Below are positions 10,738 through 24,317 of a stretch of DNA of 64,000 nt, one piece after another. Location of the stretch: the NCBI GenBank assembly GCA_963921425.1, contig OY992833.1:7413228-7477227 (forward strand), read 5' to 3'. Source of the DNA: Dryas octopetala. Its lineage: Eukaryota; Streptophyta; Magnoliopsida; Rosales; Rosaceae. Below the pieces are notes generated by a model. The model was not told where the DNA came from. It did not search any database and was given only the letters and a program-made list of their open reading frames with translations. The position numbers and the translations under genes are program-made. Position 1 is the first letter of the stretch. Each line of letters opens with the position of its first letter.

Positions 10738-11756
10738 TGTTGGTATTGGGCCTAAAACAGTCGCCACGTGTCGCCCACTAAAATTTCACGTCAGAAAAAG
10801 GGAAAGGTCTACTAAAGCCAGCCCAATCAACTTCATGCCCGAGAATTCCATTTCTCGATCTCAAATAAGCTACCATATGTTCAACCGGCCAGCCATCGAT
10901 CTCGGCCATGCAATTCAAGATACCAAAGGAATAAAAGTGACGCCACCCAGGAGACAAGCTATGAAAAGCAGCACAACAAATGTCACTGGCTCAAGCATAT
11001 GAAGGACAAGTGTGGCATAGGAGGACAGTTGGCATAATACAAGATTAGGTGAAAGGCTGAAAACGAAAGATAAGATTTCCTGGACCCTACACGTGGAGCC
11101 CATCATAAAGAAATCTAGGAAAACCCTAGCCACAGAGACAAGTATAAAAAGAACTTTTCAAAGGATTCCAAGGCATCATCAACCCCCCACCCAAAAATAC
11201 AGACTCAAAACTTCTCTGAGCGACTCATTTTAGGTAGTCATTAGTCTACTATTATCACCATTTTGTTGTTTTCAGGATGTTTTGTTTCCTCTTGTAATTT
11301 CCCTTTCTTTGTCTGCAGAGAAAAAGTGTTCCTTTTACTTGTTATTTTTGCTATATTTTCAGTTGTTATTACATTTTCCACTTTCCTTTTTTGCGAAGTT
11401 CCTAGTCATGGGTAGTGTAAAGGAAATTTACTATTTGCCTACAGATCTAATATAAATGCACATCTACTCATTTTTGGTTTGAATGATCTCGTCTTTTGAT
11501 AGCATTTATTAAGTTATTTCCTTTACATTTTCGTTATTGCCCAACGAACAAGAGTTATGTCGTAACAATATTTCTTCCTATTAGATCTTCTTTTGGTCAT
11601 TACGTTCATTTCAAAAGTCTATTTACTTAGAAATAGTATGGTCAGGTCAAAGGTCTGGTCAGATTTGTGGTAAGAATTACCATTAGTTACCAACCTTACG
11701 CATACCATATTTCTTTTGTTTTTCACTTTAAAGTTATTTGTTTTTACTTGAATCAG
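10738..11756 (+). mobile_element. Probable 5' LTR of a gypsy-type retrotransposon
   Basis: The stretch begins TGTTGGTATTGGGCC and ends near ACTTGAATCA. A TATA-like TATAAAAAG lies at about 11143. Just after it, at about 11765, is TGGTATCAGTGTC, close to the initiator-tRNA-Met primer site TGGTATCAGAGC. A decayed gag follows. The boundaries are approximate because no matching 3' LTR was found. Confidence 0.5.
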
Positions 11757-12015
11757 TCTGAGTTGGTATCAGTGTCAACTATCTTTGAGTTTATACACCA
11801 GGTTCATCTTCACACAGATTAAGTGAAGTGCTAGGCTATCTAGGCAAGAAAAGAGCCTTGGCCGAGATTTGCCATAGAGCCCTAGGCCCACAATCGCTTG
11901 ATTCAAACCTCGGCCCATAAGCTCTGGCTGAGGTTTCCACCAGTTTTCTTTCCGCCTATAAAAGGCGGTGGCGTGTCCTAATCTCTTTGTCCACGTGGCA
12001 AGAGATCCCATTTTT

Positions 12016-15000
12016 GAGCCAAAACAGATTTGGCACGCCCAATGGGGCCCACTGAACTAAGCTTATTTGTGTGTATGGTCGAAACCCACCGAGTTTTTTT
12101 ATGGCGTATCACTCAAAAGGCCTCTGAACGAGAACTAACTTTCATTCGTTTATCAGAAATGGCCAAGCAACAACACCCTTTGCTCCAACAAAACGAAGTT
12201 GTAACGATGGAAGAAGCCGAGAACGGCCAAGAGAATGATGCTTATCAAGGTTTTTACAATCCCCAAATACTACATTGAGTGGATGATACGCGTGAAATTA
12301 CTCTACGTATTGAAGCATCTCTCGGCGCTGTGTTTAGATGTTTGCAACATTCAATGGACGGCTTCATAGCCGCTATGAATACTTGGTTACAATCTCAGAA
12401 CCTGCACACTCATATCAGAGCCGCGACCGAGATCATTCAGCCAAACAATCCAGTCAATGTCCAGATTCAACAACCTGCAAATCCAATCCCAGCTGAGGCA
12501 ATCCCTCAACCGCAGTAGGCACCTCGGTAACAAGAGAACCGTGTCCAACCATTAGCGTCGATCAAGCCCCTTATTCAGAATCCACCAGTGCAACAGCAAT
12601 AAGCTCAGATACCCCAGGCCGTGTTTAAGCAGGTTGTCCCAGACTAGCAAATGGTTCAAGCTTATATACCTCTACACTAGAGGGGGGCAAAAAATGCCCC
12701 ACACTCAATCCATTTGAAATTCAACATGCGGCACATCAGCAAAATGAACCTAGGAATGCCGAGGAAGAAGGGGAAATTATGACCGAGGTTTTTGATCAAC
12801 AACTGTAGGCGGCTCCACTACTGCGAGTCAAGCCAAGATTTCTAAGGGAGAACCAGTAGAACGGCGACAGAGGATGGAGGCATAATCGCCATCCACACAG
12901 GCCCAACCAAAGAAATGAGGAGCCATAGAGGGAAGCGATGCTTGGGGGGCAACATTTAACTGTGGCTGAGGTTGAGGAAATGTTGCATGGAATGATGGTA
13001 AACACCGGCCGAAGGGTGAGGCTGGCATATACCCAGCCACTCACTCCAGAAATCTCACATTGTGGCTTTCCAAGGGGATTTCAAACTCCTGATTTTTCAC
13101 TCTTTTCTGGAAATGATGGTTTTTCAACCATAGAACATATTGCTCGTTTCACCACTCAATGCTGTGAATACGCTGGAGATGAATGGTTGAAGATGAAAAT
13201 GTTTTCTGGCTCCTTAATTGGGCCGACATTTTCGTGTTTTATGGCCTTATGCCCAAGTACCATTGGGAGTTTCTACCGGCTAGAGAGAGAGAGGTCTCCA
13301 TTGTAAACTTGGTCGGTATGAAGCAGAGCGACACAGAGCTAGCGTCAGAACATATCAGGAGTTTCCAGCAAGCCTAAAGTAAATGCCGAACAGTTATACA
13401 TGAGAAAGAATTGGTAGATATGGCTTTAAGAGGTTTAAACTTCAAATACAGAGAGCATTTAACCAAACCAACTTCCATGATTTGTTTGAGCTATTCAAGA
13501 AAGTTTCAAGATACGAAAACTTGCTCAAGGAAGAAGAACAAAGGAGAATGGCCGTGAAGGGCCAATACTACAGAAGTTCTCCAGTATACATGGCCACGTC
13601 CGAGGAAGATCTCAAATACTTCGATGAGGAATCCGGTGCGGAGGCAACCGCAGTGCAGATCGTTTTGGACAAGCCCTTCACTCACACAACCCTGACCAAG
13701 TAAACGCGGCCGGGCTAGAAACAAATTGTTTTGGTCAAAGGGAAAATTGTCTCGTTCCATGTGGTGGTAAACAATGAGTACTCTTTCGACATCACTAAGA
13801 TCGACCAAATTTTCGACTGCCTTCATAAAGCTGGAAATATTAAGTCCTCGAAGGGAATGAGAGTCCTAAGCAGAGAAGAGATCGGCGATAGACTCTATTG
13901 TAAACACCATGAGCGGTGGAATAATCATTCCACCAATCAATGCGTAACCTTTAGAGATTATGTGTAGAGATTGGTTGGCAAGAAAGAACTAGAATTGCCT
14001 TCTAAGGATAAAGGGCACGTGCCGGTGGAAAAAGCACCCTTTGGGGCTAAGGCCAACATGGTCAACATTGAGTTTGCGGATGACAATCCTACTAAGTCGA
14101 AAGAGAGGAAAGAAATCCATACAATCACCAAAGGTATGGTAGGTATGATCATCCTTTGCTCGCGATGCCAGAAGGAGATTAAGTTAGAGGAATATATGAA
14201 AGGAGTGAAGGTGACTTAGCCGGCGACCTAGGAGGGGTCTGAGGGAAAGGAGGTTGAAGAGAATTATGCTCGACCTTGTTTTCGAAGCCTAAAGGAGGAG
14301 TATGGCCAAGAAAAGACAAACCCAACTGGAATCGAGAAAAGAAAAAGAGAAGAACAAAGAAGAATGGTGTGGTGGGTACCAAAAGTCGTCGAGACAAAAC
14401 CTCAATCAAGAACAACAACTATTAGAAAAGATTCAAGAGAACCACCAAGGGCAAAGGTTTTTGAAAGGTTGGGGAGGTCTCCCGTAAGGGCACCTATAAG
14501 AAGGAGAACAGAACCCAAGAATGTACACGGTGAGGGGGATCACAGAAAAGAACCAGAGAAGATGGCTTTCCGGCCATGGTGGGTAGAAAATATCTGGCCG
14601 AAAAACTTAAGAAGAGAGAGAGAAGAAGACGTACAAGCCAAAAGTCCCAACTGATGGTCGTTGGTATCAGCACCAACCAACGTTTGGTGGAATCATGCCT
14701 ATGACCAAAACGGAAAAGAGGCGTCAGCAATGAGAAATACAGGCTACTCGATGGACTGAGAAAGAAAGAAAGTTCACAGGGCAAGGGGGCAACTCAACCA
14801 GGAAACGCCACAACTAAGGAAAATTTTGAGAGAAAGGATTGATCAAGTTTCGGCGCCAACTGAGGTTTTCACTCTGAGTGTTGAAAACGTTTTGGAGAAG
14901 GGATTGGTCGTACGAGAGAAAATGTCGGTTGAAGTCTGAAGGGTCAAAAGGGATTTAGAAGAAGCATCCATGGTCAGAATACCGGCTGAGAGATCTTCAA

Positions 15001-15340
15001 AACGGGCAACCCAACCAAGCATTCTGTTAACAAGAGCCGGTCCCAGACCAATCGAGAAAGAAGAATCCGAGGTGGTGTTGGCCATGTTTTGGGAGTAGGC
15101 CGAGAAAGGAAAGCAAATCTCAGCCAGGGGAAAATCAACTCCCTATATTCAGTTTGAATCTCTCAATGAGGCAGAATGTAACATGGTGTATGCTCTTTCG
15201 GCTGAATTTACAGTGAAACCCGGCCAACAAAATTTCTTGGAGGGAGACGTGAGGACTGAATCATCTTCAACAATTGAAATTACTGAGGAAGGTGAAGACA
15301 ATGATGAGGTGGTTGATATATTCATATTTTACATGATTTA
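12016..15340 (+). pseudogene. Decayed Ty3/gypsy gag
   Basis: Several frames, broken by stops and shifts, together read as a plant gypsy gag polyprotein. Order: an N-terminal piece at about 12030-12520; the retrotransposon gag core at 12938-13380 (landmarks TPDFSLFSGNDGFSTIEHI and DEWLKMKMF); its continuation at 13482-13700 (KVSRYENLLKEEEQRR); and a Cys/His-rich piece at 13731-14219 (YCKHHERWNNHSTNQC). After about 14300 only charged, low-similarity sequence remains. No protease, reverse transcriptase or integrase and no 3' LTR are present. The element is either truncated or a non-autonomous gag-only form. It cannot make a full protein. Confidence 0.75.
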
Positions 15341-16235
15341 AGACTATCTTTATTGTCTAGTTTTCATGTCAAATTGGTTATTTTAATGTGTTTTGTTTAG
15401 ATTTGAAAGTTTGTATTAGGTGATTTATCTACCTAATTAACTTGATTAAAACCACAGTCAGTAATCGGACCCCAATTTTTGTTTTATGTGATGATTCAGG
15501 GACTAATCAAACAGACCAGACTCTGACGACACAGTGGCTAAAATATGAAGACACAGATTGACACTTGTAAATCAAAAATAACTTTTGTAAACAACACAAA
15601 TGAAACACACTCAAGGATTAAGTGACAACCTATGCACTCAAAGGATCCATTAGTGTAGGCATCACAGTGCTATCAACAACTGAAAGTGGTGTGTGAGCAT
15701 ATTTTCAAACTTTCATTTAGCATTCAAAAGGTTACGTTAACATGCTAAAGTGGAGTGTGTGATCTTGTGATAGAATTTTCAGATTAATAATAAGCAACAC
15801 AATAGAAATAAACAACGAAAAAGGCACAAGATTGTTCACCCAGAAAAACCACTAACGGTTAAAAACTGGGGGTCTTTTTCAGCTGACCAAGTAATGCAGT
15901 ATCAAGGGTTTCAATACAAGCAATCACACAACAAGCTCAATCACTCTAGTCCTAATACTAAGTGGCAGCTTCTTACTATTGTGCATCCTTGTGCAAACAC
16001 CTTAAAGCTAGCAATTAGTCATTCATGTCATTGGCAGCTCCTCCTTGAGCTCTTTAACGCACGACACCAATCGTAACCACGTAAGTGGATTCCAATGATA
16101 ATGCTATGAAATGCAATTATGGATTCTTTAAAAATCAACATTCTCAAGCAAGAGACATGAAAAGGCTAATGGAGAATCCTAGATCTAAAATCTAAATGAT
16201 AGTGTTTATGAATTTGTGAAAATCTTTAGAACACA
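15341..16235. other. Non-coding flank of an X insertion; nothing recognised
   Basis: AT-rich sequence with no supported gene. It continues on the far side of the X element at 18764, as the 5-bp target duplication shows. Confidence 0.4.
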
Positions 16236-16240
16236 CTCAA

Positions 16241-18758
16241 TGACATAACTGCCCCCGGATTTCCACCCTGAAACCCGGAGAGGTCATGCGGGAATCCAAA
16301 ATCAAGAAAAATCCTACCGAAAATTCGGCATAACCTTCCCTGAAAATGGACTAACCCAGAAATTTCAAAACCTATTAAAAAGCACTTCTAAGACAGCAAC
16401 CATCTCTACCACAACCAAAAAGGGGTCTCAGACCCAACAATATAAAATAACCTTATAATTTAAGTATGGTAATTAGAGCCACTACTCCTATTACAGAAAT
16501 TTTTCCAATTAAAGAAAAAGAACTTTCACAAAATGAAAGTGATGCCTACAAGATCCGGGAACGGAAAATGAATGTTATTTGCCTCGACGCGAATGGCACG
16601 ACCTCCACCAAAGCTATTACCTGGGGGGACAATTTAAGACAAAAATAAGAAAACGGTGAGGTCAACTCAGTGAGTGGACAGTTAGATGGAAATGAAATCA
16701 AGTTTAAATATCTTTTCAGAAAACCCTTTATAAACACTTTTAACTCTAAAACCTCACATCGCTCTTTGAAAAACCCCCAGTTTTAAAACGTTTTCAGAAA
16801 CACGTTCAAATTTGTTTTCATAATTTAATAAACCAAACAGAAGCATAAACCATTTATCAAATAAAATTCTAACATTTAAAATTCTAACTAGTTTACGAAT
16901 TTAAAATAAACGATCGCAATAAAACCGTATATACATATATAATACAACACACCAAGTCAGTTACCCGAAGAATCTGTCATACATGCGCAGAGCCAAGAAT
17001 CTGTCATACGCATGCAGAGCCATAAATTCTGTCTTACGTGCACGCAGAGCCACCCCAAAAGGGTCAAGCATCACGACACACAGCCCAAAGCCTGTGTGTG
17101 TGCCGCAATGGGTCCCAAAGACCTATCTAATCTGATAACCTGGAAGGGCACTGAAGTGGGTGGTTTGAAAATCAATAACAACTCATAAACTCATAAAAAC
17201 CAATCTCAAGTCCTTTCATTTGCTTTCCAAAGCTCTCGTAACAAGTCCAAACTCATCAAGTATGCATTTGTTCAACTCACAATATCTAAATTCATGAATC
17301 CATGAAATTTTGAAAACAAAAACCATAAATCTCAATTTAAACTTAGGAAAGAAGAATTTAAAAGCCAAATTTTAACTCAAAAATCCTTTAGCTTAAATTC
17401 AAACTCAATATAGCCAAGTAATAGAATTTAATCACCAACATATAAAACATTTCAGAAAAATTAAAAGTTAGTCCACTCACAGTGAGAAAATCTAATGTCG
17501 ATCCTCCGCCGGATCGTCGCGAACCCCGGTTGTCTCGCCTATAACACAAACGATAAAATATGAAATTAGTCTCGACTCCAATATGTTTAATTTTGTGTGT
17601 GTGTTAATCCTAATGTCCCGCTAAATTCACGCTCGAGTAACAGTTATAAATCATCTTCCTCAAAACTATACGCTCTCTAACCTATTCCTAAACCATCTCG
17701 AAACTTCCCGGCTCACACCAATGTCACCCACAGTTCTAAAACCAATTTTAAATCTCGAAAATAAATCAACGTAGCCGACCTCAAACAATAATCTAGATTG
17801 ATAACCTCACAAATCCAACCTCCCAAAACTTAATTTCCTCTAAATTTAGTCAAATTCCGAGTTCTAAATGACAAATGGGTACCTTAAGGGTGTAATTCGT
17901 CTAAGAAAACAACAATAACAACCCAAAATCCAGAAATTTCAGAGGAACCCAAAATGACTATAAATTCAAGAAATTTCAAATTCTAATTACTCAAAATTAA
18001 TCAACCTAAGGTTAGGGGAATGAAAGCTCAAAGGAAAGGGAAGAAATCTCACCGAAAAAATAGGGATGAAAAGAGCTGAGATTTGGTCGGAATCCGGCGA
18101 GCAGTGGCGGCTGGTTGGGCTTCCTCTAGCCTTGTTCTCGCGCATGTGGGGTCTGGGCTGCAAGGGGAAGGCTATTGGGGGCTCGTCGGTTGCCTGGACT
18201 GGTCGGGTAGTGGCCGGAATTGGCCGGGCTGGGCTTAGCTGGTCGCGCACAGAGAAAAGGGGGAGAGAGAGAACTCGGGGAGAGGGAGAATGAGAAGAGA
18301 GAGAAAGAGTAGGCTTAGGGGGAGTGGTCGGTGCCTCGAGGTCACGGCGGTGAAGCCAGTGGTGGTCGACGGCGGGCTGGGTGGCTGAGGCAGGTGCGTG
18401 CAGGGGAGGGGTGCGGGAGTGGAGAGGGAGAGAGTGCCGGGGAGAGAGAAATAAAGGGAGAGAGAGAAGCTTGTAGAAAATTCTAGAGAGAGAGAGAGAA
18501 ATCAGAAAAATCAGAGAAACCTTTCCAACGGACCCAAAGTCAAAATCGAAAGCCCATTTATTTTAAAAGTCAACTTTGGGTCAATCCCAAATTAAAACAA
18601 AAATAAATATTTAAATCAAAACCCTTTTTATTTTCCAAATAAATCTCAAAATCTTTAAAATACAATTCCACATCCTTTAAAAAAAAAATCTCTTGAAAAC
18701 ATAGTTGAATAAAAATTTAAATTTCTAGTGGAAATTTGGGTCGGGTCGGGTCGTTACA
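16241..18758 (-). mobile_element. X1: solo-LTR-like element, 2.5 kb, TSD CTCAA
   Basis: Read on the minus strand the element starts TGTAACGACCCGACCC (18758) and ends TTATGTCA (16241). CTCAA occurs directly on both sides (16236-16240 and 18759-18763), a 5-bp target duplication as made by retroviral-type integrases. Inside are a GA-rich tract (18240-18500), a block with GATCCGGCGGAG in minus orientation near 17505, and a degenerate tandem repeat at about 16970-17060 (CTGTCATACATGCGCAGAGCC). There is no coding capacity for retroelement proteins. The TG...CA ends with a 5-bp duplication fit a solo LTR. Confidence 0.8.
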
Positions 18759-18763
18759 CTCAA

Positions 18764-19853
18764 ACACATTCAGATTTTAGAGGGTGAAAAACAAGTTAAG
18801 AAAATCATTTAGTTTGAAAAAATCAAAAACATTTTCTTACTTGAAAAGGATGAGCACTCACGCAAATTACCCAAGCAAAAACTCTTAGCAAGAATACCCA
18901 ATAAAGAATGCTCATCAACCCCACAGAAAAAGCTGGACCGATACACCCATATACCCCGTACAACACACACACGCACCAACCATGTCTGCCCGTGCCACGT
19001 GGAAGCCAATCAGTGGATGTTCGCAAGAGACAAATAAAGGGCATATTCCTTTTGTCCTAGAGTGGTATCCTAGTATAGCTGAGGATAAGAATGTGGAGCT
19101 GTAAAATCAGATATTTCTTTATTTTGCAAAATTCAGAAATGAGGAAGAAGATGAATAGTGCTGAGGTGTGTGTGAGTGCGTGAAATGATAAAGCATATGT
19201 CCTGATCTGATTGATTCAATGAGAGAACTAGTTCATGTGCTGTGCACATGCATGTTTAGAAAAACAGGAAATGGGCTTTAAGAAACAAATTACGAAATGG
19301 CCCACTGAAGTGACGCAATCATTTAAGTGTTAACCACTGTACGTGAAAAAACTTGTCCTTATGATCAGTGAGTAACTAGTCAAATAGACACAAAATTGTT
19401 TTTCGTGAAATGCATGAAATGTATGAAATGCATTATACCTTAGAGTCTTTTGCATTGCAACTTCATTCTTAATGTCTTCAATACAAGTGATCTTAACCTT
19501 AATTTTAGCCTAGAGCTTGTGAGTGAATAATTAAAAATTAATACACCGATTTTGACAAGGAAATGCCAATACAAAATCCTAGAAACTAACAAGATTTTGC
19601 AGGCTTTCATCTCTAGCAAGGTTTTGAATAAAAAAAAGATGATTTTAAGGCTTAAAGGGTTGAAAATTGATGAAGGAAATAAATCAAAGAGTTCCTAGCA
19701 ATCTATTCAGTCATTTCATCGAGGAGTTGGCGTGCATCTGTGCAAGTGATCAGCAAATTCCATAAAATCAATGCACAATTGATCAAAGTTGATTTGTGCC
19801 AAGCAGAGGAAGTCTAGAGATCATACTTGAGATTGCATTTGAGCTAGTGGTGA
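18764..19853. other. Non-coding DNA between X1 and X2
   Basis: No gene was recognised. The stretch continues the sequence interrupted by X1. CATGAAATG and ATGAAATGC short repeats occur near 19405-19430. Confidence 0.4.
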
Positions 19854-22800
19854 TGTAACGACCCGACCCAAATTTCATGAGAAATTTAAATTCCTTATTC
19901 CTAATGGTCATTTAGAGGCGTAGTGAGAAGTAGAGTATAGGATCCCGTATTTTTTAAAAAATTTTATTTTTAAATTGGGCTTGACCTAAAAGTTGACTTT
20001 TAAAGTTAGTGAGTTTTTAACTTTGACCTTGGGCTTGTTAGGAAGATCTCGAGTCCACGAGTTCATAGACACGAAGCACGAGTAAATCGAAGTTACGGTT
20101 TGGGTTTTACGGACATTCAAAGTCGGGGGCATATTTGTAATTTTTACTTAAATGGTTTTTAAAAACCCAAATCACTTCTCTCTCTCTCACAGACACCTTC
20201 CTCCCCTGCGCACACCAACCCCAGCAACCACCACTCACCATCGCCAACCATCCCTCCCGACCTCAACCTCCGGCGAACACCCCCAGTCGCCGACCACCCC
20301 TCCCCCCCGAGCTCACTCTCTCTCCCTGTGTTCTCTCTCTACATTCTCCTTGTGCGCAGCCACCTGGCACCAGTAGGCCCGACTGCCGTCCACCACCCGA
20401 GCCACTGCACCACCCATCTTGCCGACACCGACCACCTGCCCCGGCCATTCCTCCAGCCAGCCCAGCCCCTGCACGCGAGTTCTGTTCGAATAAACACCCA
20501 GAAACGCCGCACCTTCCTCCATCAATTTTGATCAATCTCCTGCACCAATCAGCTTGAATTTAGGCGAGACGACCATGGCTCGTGATGATCCGGCGGAGAA
20601 TCGAAGCTAGGGCTATCTTTGTGAGTGGACCCTTAAGAATTTAAATGATTTATGAAAATTTTAATTTATATTAATTATTTGAGTTTTGGGATTGAGAAGG
20701 ATTAAATGTGAGTGGACTTTATTTTACGAACATTTTATGAAATTCATGTTTTGATTCATATTGGTTATTTGAATTTGATTGAGAAAAAAATAGAAATTGA
20801 ATTGGACTATTATGTTGAAAGTGTTTTTCTTAAATTATGATTTTATTATTTAATTTGATTATCATGAGTCTTGGCTTAGAAATATTGATTGAGAGTTAGA
20901 CATTTTCTTTATGAACATATGTGGTGAATTTCAATGGTTAAGTATCTTTTGACATGGGTTTGATTTGAGTTACGAGTTTTATAAATTTAAATGGGCAATG
21001 GTGTTTATATATACATTTTTTTTACTTATGTCAAATATGTTGCAAATGGAAGATCACGGAAAGGCCCAGTTCAATATGATATTACAGATTGGTTCCAATT
21101 AACAGAAATTATATGGATTTATAAGATATTTTTATTACCGAGATATGTTTGAAACGAGGTGATCTTTGAACGGTCATAAATCTTGTTTGGGCACGAATGT
21201 TTTCGATATTAAAATGAGCAGTTTTAAACTGTCCTATTAGTACCCCCTCAGCAGGTATAGATTTGCTCTGCACTCGCCTAGAGATGACTCGGTGGTGTAT
21301 GACCAGCATTATATATTGCTCTGCACTGGCCTAGTCGGTGGTGTATGACCAGCATGACCTATTGCTCTGCACTCGCCTCGAAATAACTCGGCGGTGTATG
21401 ACCAGCATTATATGCTCTGCGTGCATGTATGACCAGCATTACACTCTGCTCGGCACTTGCCTAATCGGCAGTGTATGACCAGCATCACATGCTCTGGGTG
21501 CACGTATGACCAGCAGTTCCCTGGGTACTAGTACGATGTGATTTTATGCAGTCCTTTCTCTCTCGTCGATTCTCGGTCGTCCGACAGCGGATGACGGTGA
21601 GACTGGCGACATTGGAATCGTCTCCCTCTCCTCTTCCTCCCTGTGGCAACGTCCAACACAGAAACCCAGTGATGACGAAGAATCGATGCGAGACAAAGAA
21701 GATGCTCTCGCCGGCGATCTGCATTTTCCGACAGAGTTGCAGCGCAGGACCACCTGGGTCTTTCTCTTCTCATCACGGCAAGTCTTCCCGTGCCTTTCTC
21801 TCACGCCGATGATGCTCCATGATGGCGATTCGATGCCACCAAGCTGCGGCTGTTTTTTCGGTGAATCCGGCAGTGTTTGCTGTCGAGTGAGGTACCAGTC
21901 TTCATCCTCTCGACATGCTTTTCATGTCTGTATTCTTTGTTTGAGCCATTTGTGATTTGAATCAGATTTCCTTGTTTTGCGGCCACGCGTACTGCCAGCT
22001 CCACCACTGGTGGCGGCGGGTTGGTGGTTATTTGTTCCGTTTCTACCTCTTCGGAAGTCCCATAAGCCAAATTCCTTGTCCAGTGACGTTTTGGGTGAGT
22101 TTTGTGGTGTTTTGTGTGTTGTTTGGGGCTGGCAGCCGCCCGTTTCGGTCGTTTAACGACCAATTGTGAATCCTTTTGTATTTGATTGGTTATCTGGTCT
22201 TAATAGGTACACGTGCTCACAGAATCTCATTCCCAATGCCATTATGCTGCCGGATTTGATATTCGAGCAATGGCGTCGTGAAAGGGCATTTCGGTCGTTT
22301 CACGTGGTTGCACTGTCAGTAAAATTAGATAGTTTGATTGGTTGCTTTGCTTGCGTGTATGCATTTGTTTTCTAGGATTTGGTTTGGCTAGGATTTGGTT
22401 TGGCTAGGACTTGGTAAAGTCTAGGCTTGAATCATGATGATGGAATTGATGATGAGTTTGAGTTTAAGAAAGTAAAAGAGGATTTTGAGGTTAAAGGTTT
22501 ATTTGAAGATTCTTGAGATGCCATGACATTTATTGATGTTGATGTTTAGAATATTTAAGTTTGCTGGATTTAGTTGTTTGATTATTTGTTGGATTATTGG
22601 CATGTGAGGATTATTTTATTTATGTCTTGGCATTATTGTGATTATATCGTGGATTGTAAAACTGTGATGATTGAGGAAAAGTATTTTGAGACCATGAGAT
22701 TATTTATTGAGGATAATTTTTACGTCATTTCATTCATACGAGCTCTAGTGAGCTTACCGAGTTGTTTGTTTGAATGACCCGGTGTACCATGGATATGGTG

Positions 22801-23033
22801 CAGTGTGGTTATTTGTGTTTTACAGGTTAAGCTGGTTGAGGAGGCAGTGAGGAGAAGATGGGGTAGTGGGACTCAGAGAGATTTATTTAATTATTTTTAC
22901 ATTATGATTTTGCTTAAATGTTTTTGATAAAAGTGTATTTATTTATGTTTATGTGCATGGCTCATTCTTTGAAAAGAGGTTTAAATGACAAAGTTTTCAA
23001 TGTATTTATGGGCCCGAAGTTTGGGGTGTTATA
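19854..23033 (+). mobile_element. X2: LTR-like element of the TGTAACG family
   Basis: The start TGTAACGACCCGACCC matches X1 and X4. The 3' end, GGCCCGAAGTTTGGGGTG plus TTATA, matches the X3 and X5 ends (GGCCCGAGGTTCGGGG plus CGTTACA). A CT-rich stretch (20160-20400), the conserved block near 20563-20610 and a tandem array at 21245-21530 occur in the same order as in the other copies. I found no matching target duplication (GGTGA on the left, TTCAG on the right), so one border may be rearranged. Open frames in the CT-rich part are not conserved protein. Confidence 0.7.
21245..21530 (+). repeat. Tandem minisatellite in X2
   Basis: About five imperfect units are built around GCTCTGCACTCGCCTAG and GTGTATGACCAGCAT, with a spacing of roughly 50-60 bases and truncated units in between. 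Confidence 0.8.
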
Positions 23034-23036
23034 TTC

Positions 23037-23660
23037 AGGGAACGCATAAAAGATTCTATGCCCTTGCAAAAATTGCCGAAACTTAAGTCATCATTTTTCT
23101 TATACTATTTTTGAGCATTTGGTGATAAAGGGAATGGATCTCACATACATAAATTGATTTCATCATGGGTTAAAGCCAATTAGAGATGAGGGATCGATCG
23201 AGTTGAAGAAATGGACATGAATGAGGCATATGTATTATATAGAGCAGCCTACTTGAATGATGAAGACTATATAGAGCATGTTGAAGAAAGAAGGGATGAG
23301 GATTTCATTGAACAATTAGAAGATGCTGAAAGCCCTCTATACCCTAGTTGTACAAATTATACAAAGTTATCGGCCATTGTAACTTTATACAAACACAAAT
23401 TTCTATGTGGATGGACCGATAATAGTTTCACTGGCCTTCTAGAGATTATGCATGGCATGTTACCAATGCTGAATGTGCTTCTCAAGTCCTTGTACTCTGT
23501 AAAAAATTTCTCAATGCATTCGATCTATGGTACGAAAAGATTCACGCTTGGAAGAACGATTGTTGTCTCTTTAGAAAAGAGTATGAGAACATGGAGAATT
23601 GCCCAAAATGTGATTCTTCAAGATGGAAATTTGACAAGCGTATAAAGAAGATTAAAAAGG
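23037..23660 (+). pseudogene. Fragment of a CACTA tnp2-type transposase
   Basis: Broken frames on the plus strand read as the N-terminal half of a CACTA transposase. Landmarks are LCPCKNCRNLSHHF, FEHLVIKGMDLTY, YPSCTNYTKLSAIVTLYKHK and, in another frame, the Cys-rich CCLFRKEYENMENCPKC. The complete element's transposase has the matching YRKEYEDETRCPKC. There are stop codons (for example TGA at about 23156 and TGA after KKWT) and a frameshift near 23510. The fragment begins right at the X2 end and stops at about 23660, just before GA-rich X-type DNA. It cannot be functional. Confidence 0.8.
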
Positions 23661-23689
23661 GTGTGCAAGTGGCCAGAGGCTATCCTCTA

Positions 23690-23828
23690 GTGGTGGTGCT
23701 GCACGAACAGAGGAAGGGAAGAGAGAGAGAGAGAGAAAGAGAATGGAAGGGGGACTGAGGCGGTGGCATCCCCGCCTCCTGGCCAGACGGCGACGAAGGG
23801 AGGTCGGAGAGAGGGAGCTCGGGGGGAG

Positions 23829-23890
<62 letters not shown>

Positions 23891-24317
23891 TGACACGGGG
23901 AGAGAGAGAGAAAGTGCGAAATAAAATTTAAAATCTGATTCTGGATTTTTATAAAACCCAATTTGTCAATTTACAAAATTGCCCATCGCTTCAAACGCCC
24001 ATATTGACAGAACCACCCCTGGATTTCCACCCTGAAACCCGGAGGCAAACCCGGAAGGTCGTTTGGAAATACGTTCGGAAGGTCCTGTACCACAGGTATG
24101 TCCTCAAGTCTCACCTCACTAGCTTGACTGTCCATGATGTGGGCTAAGTACCTCGTACAACCCTTCCATAATAGACGCCTAGCAGTTAAAGCTAAAATCT
24201 ACAAGATGGAAGGATTCTACGCTCACCATGAAAAACAATCTTCGGTTGCCCTGGAGGTCTGAAAGTCACTCTTCCGAAAACAATCAACAGAGGCATAGTG
24301 GGTAGCAAGTCAATCCA
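23690..24317 (-). mobile_element. Chimeric X-family fragments
   Basis: Positions 23690-24003 resemble the GA-rich 5' part of X5 in minus orientation, including TTTACAAAATTGCCC before CTTCAAACGCCCAT. At 24005 the sequence changes to TGACAGAACCACCCCTGG, the terminus seen at the end of X1 (16241). The join suggests rearrangement between two X copies. The remainder up to 24317 is unassigned. Confidence 0.55.
23832..23888 (+). repeat. (GA)n microsatellite
   Basis: An uninterrupted run of about 28 GA dinucleotides lies within the GA-rich part of an X-type fragment. It creates spurious Ser-Leu and Arg-Glu frames on both strands. Confidence 0.95.

Noticed and set aside
21528..22163. Several overlapping frames on both strands of X2
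   Set aside because: Overlapping open frames in GC-richer LTR DNA with no recognisable domain and no counterpart in other X copies.
23680..23961. Open frames in both strands rich in Ser-Leu or Arg-Glu
   Set aside because: They are produced by the (GA)n microsatellite in X-type DNA.
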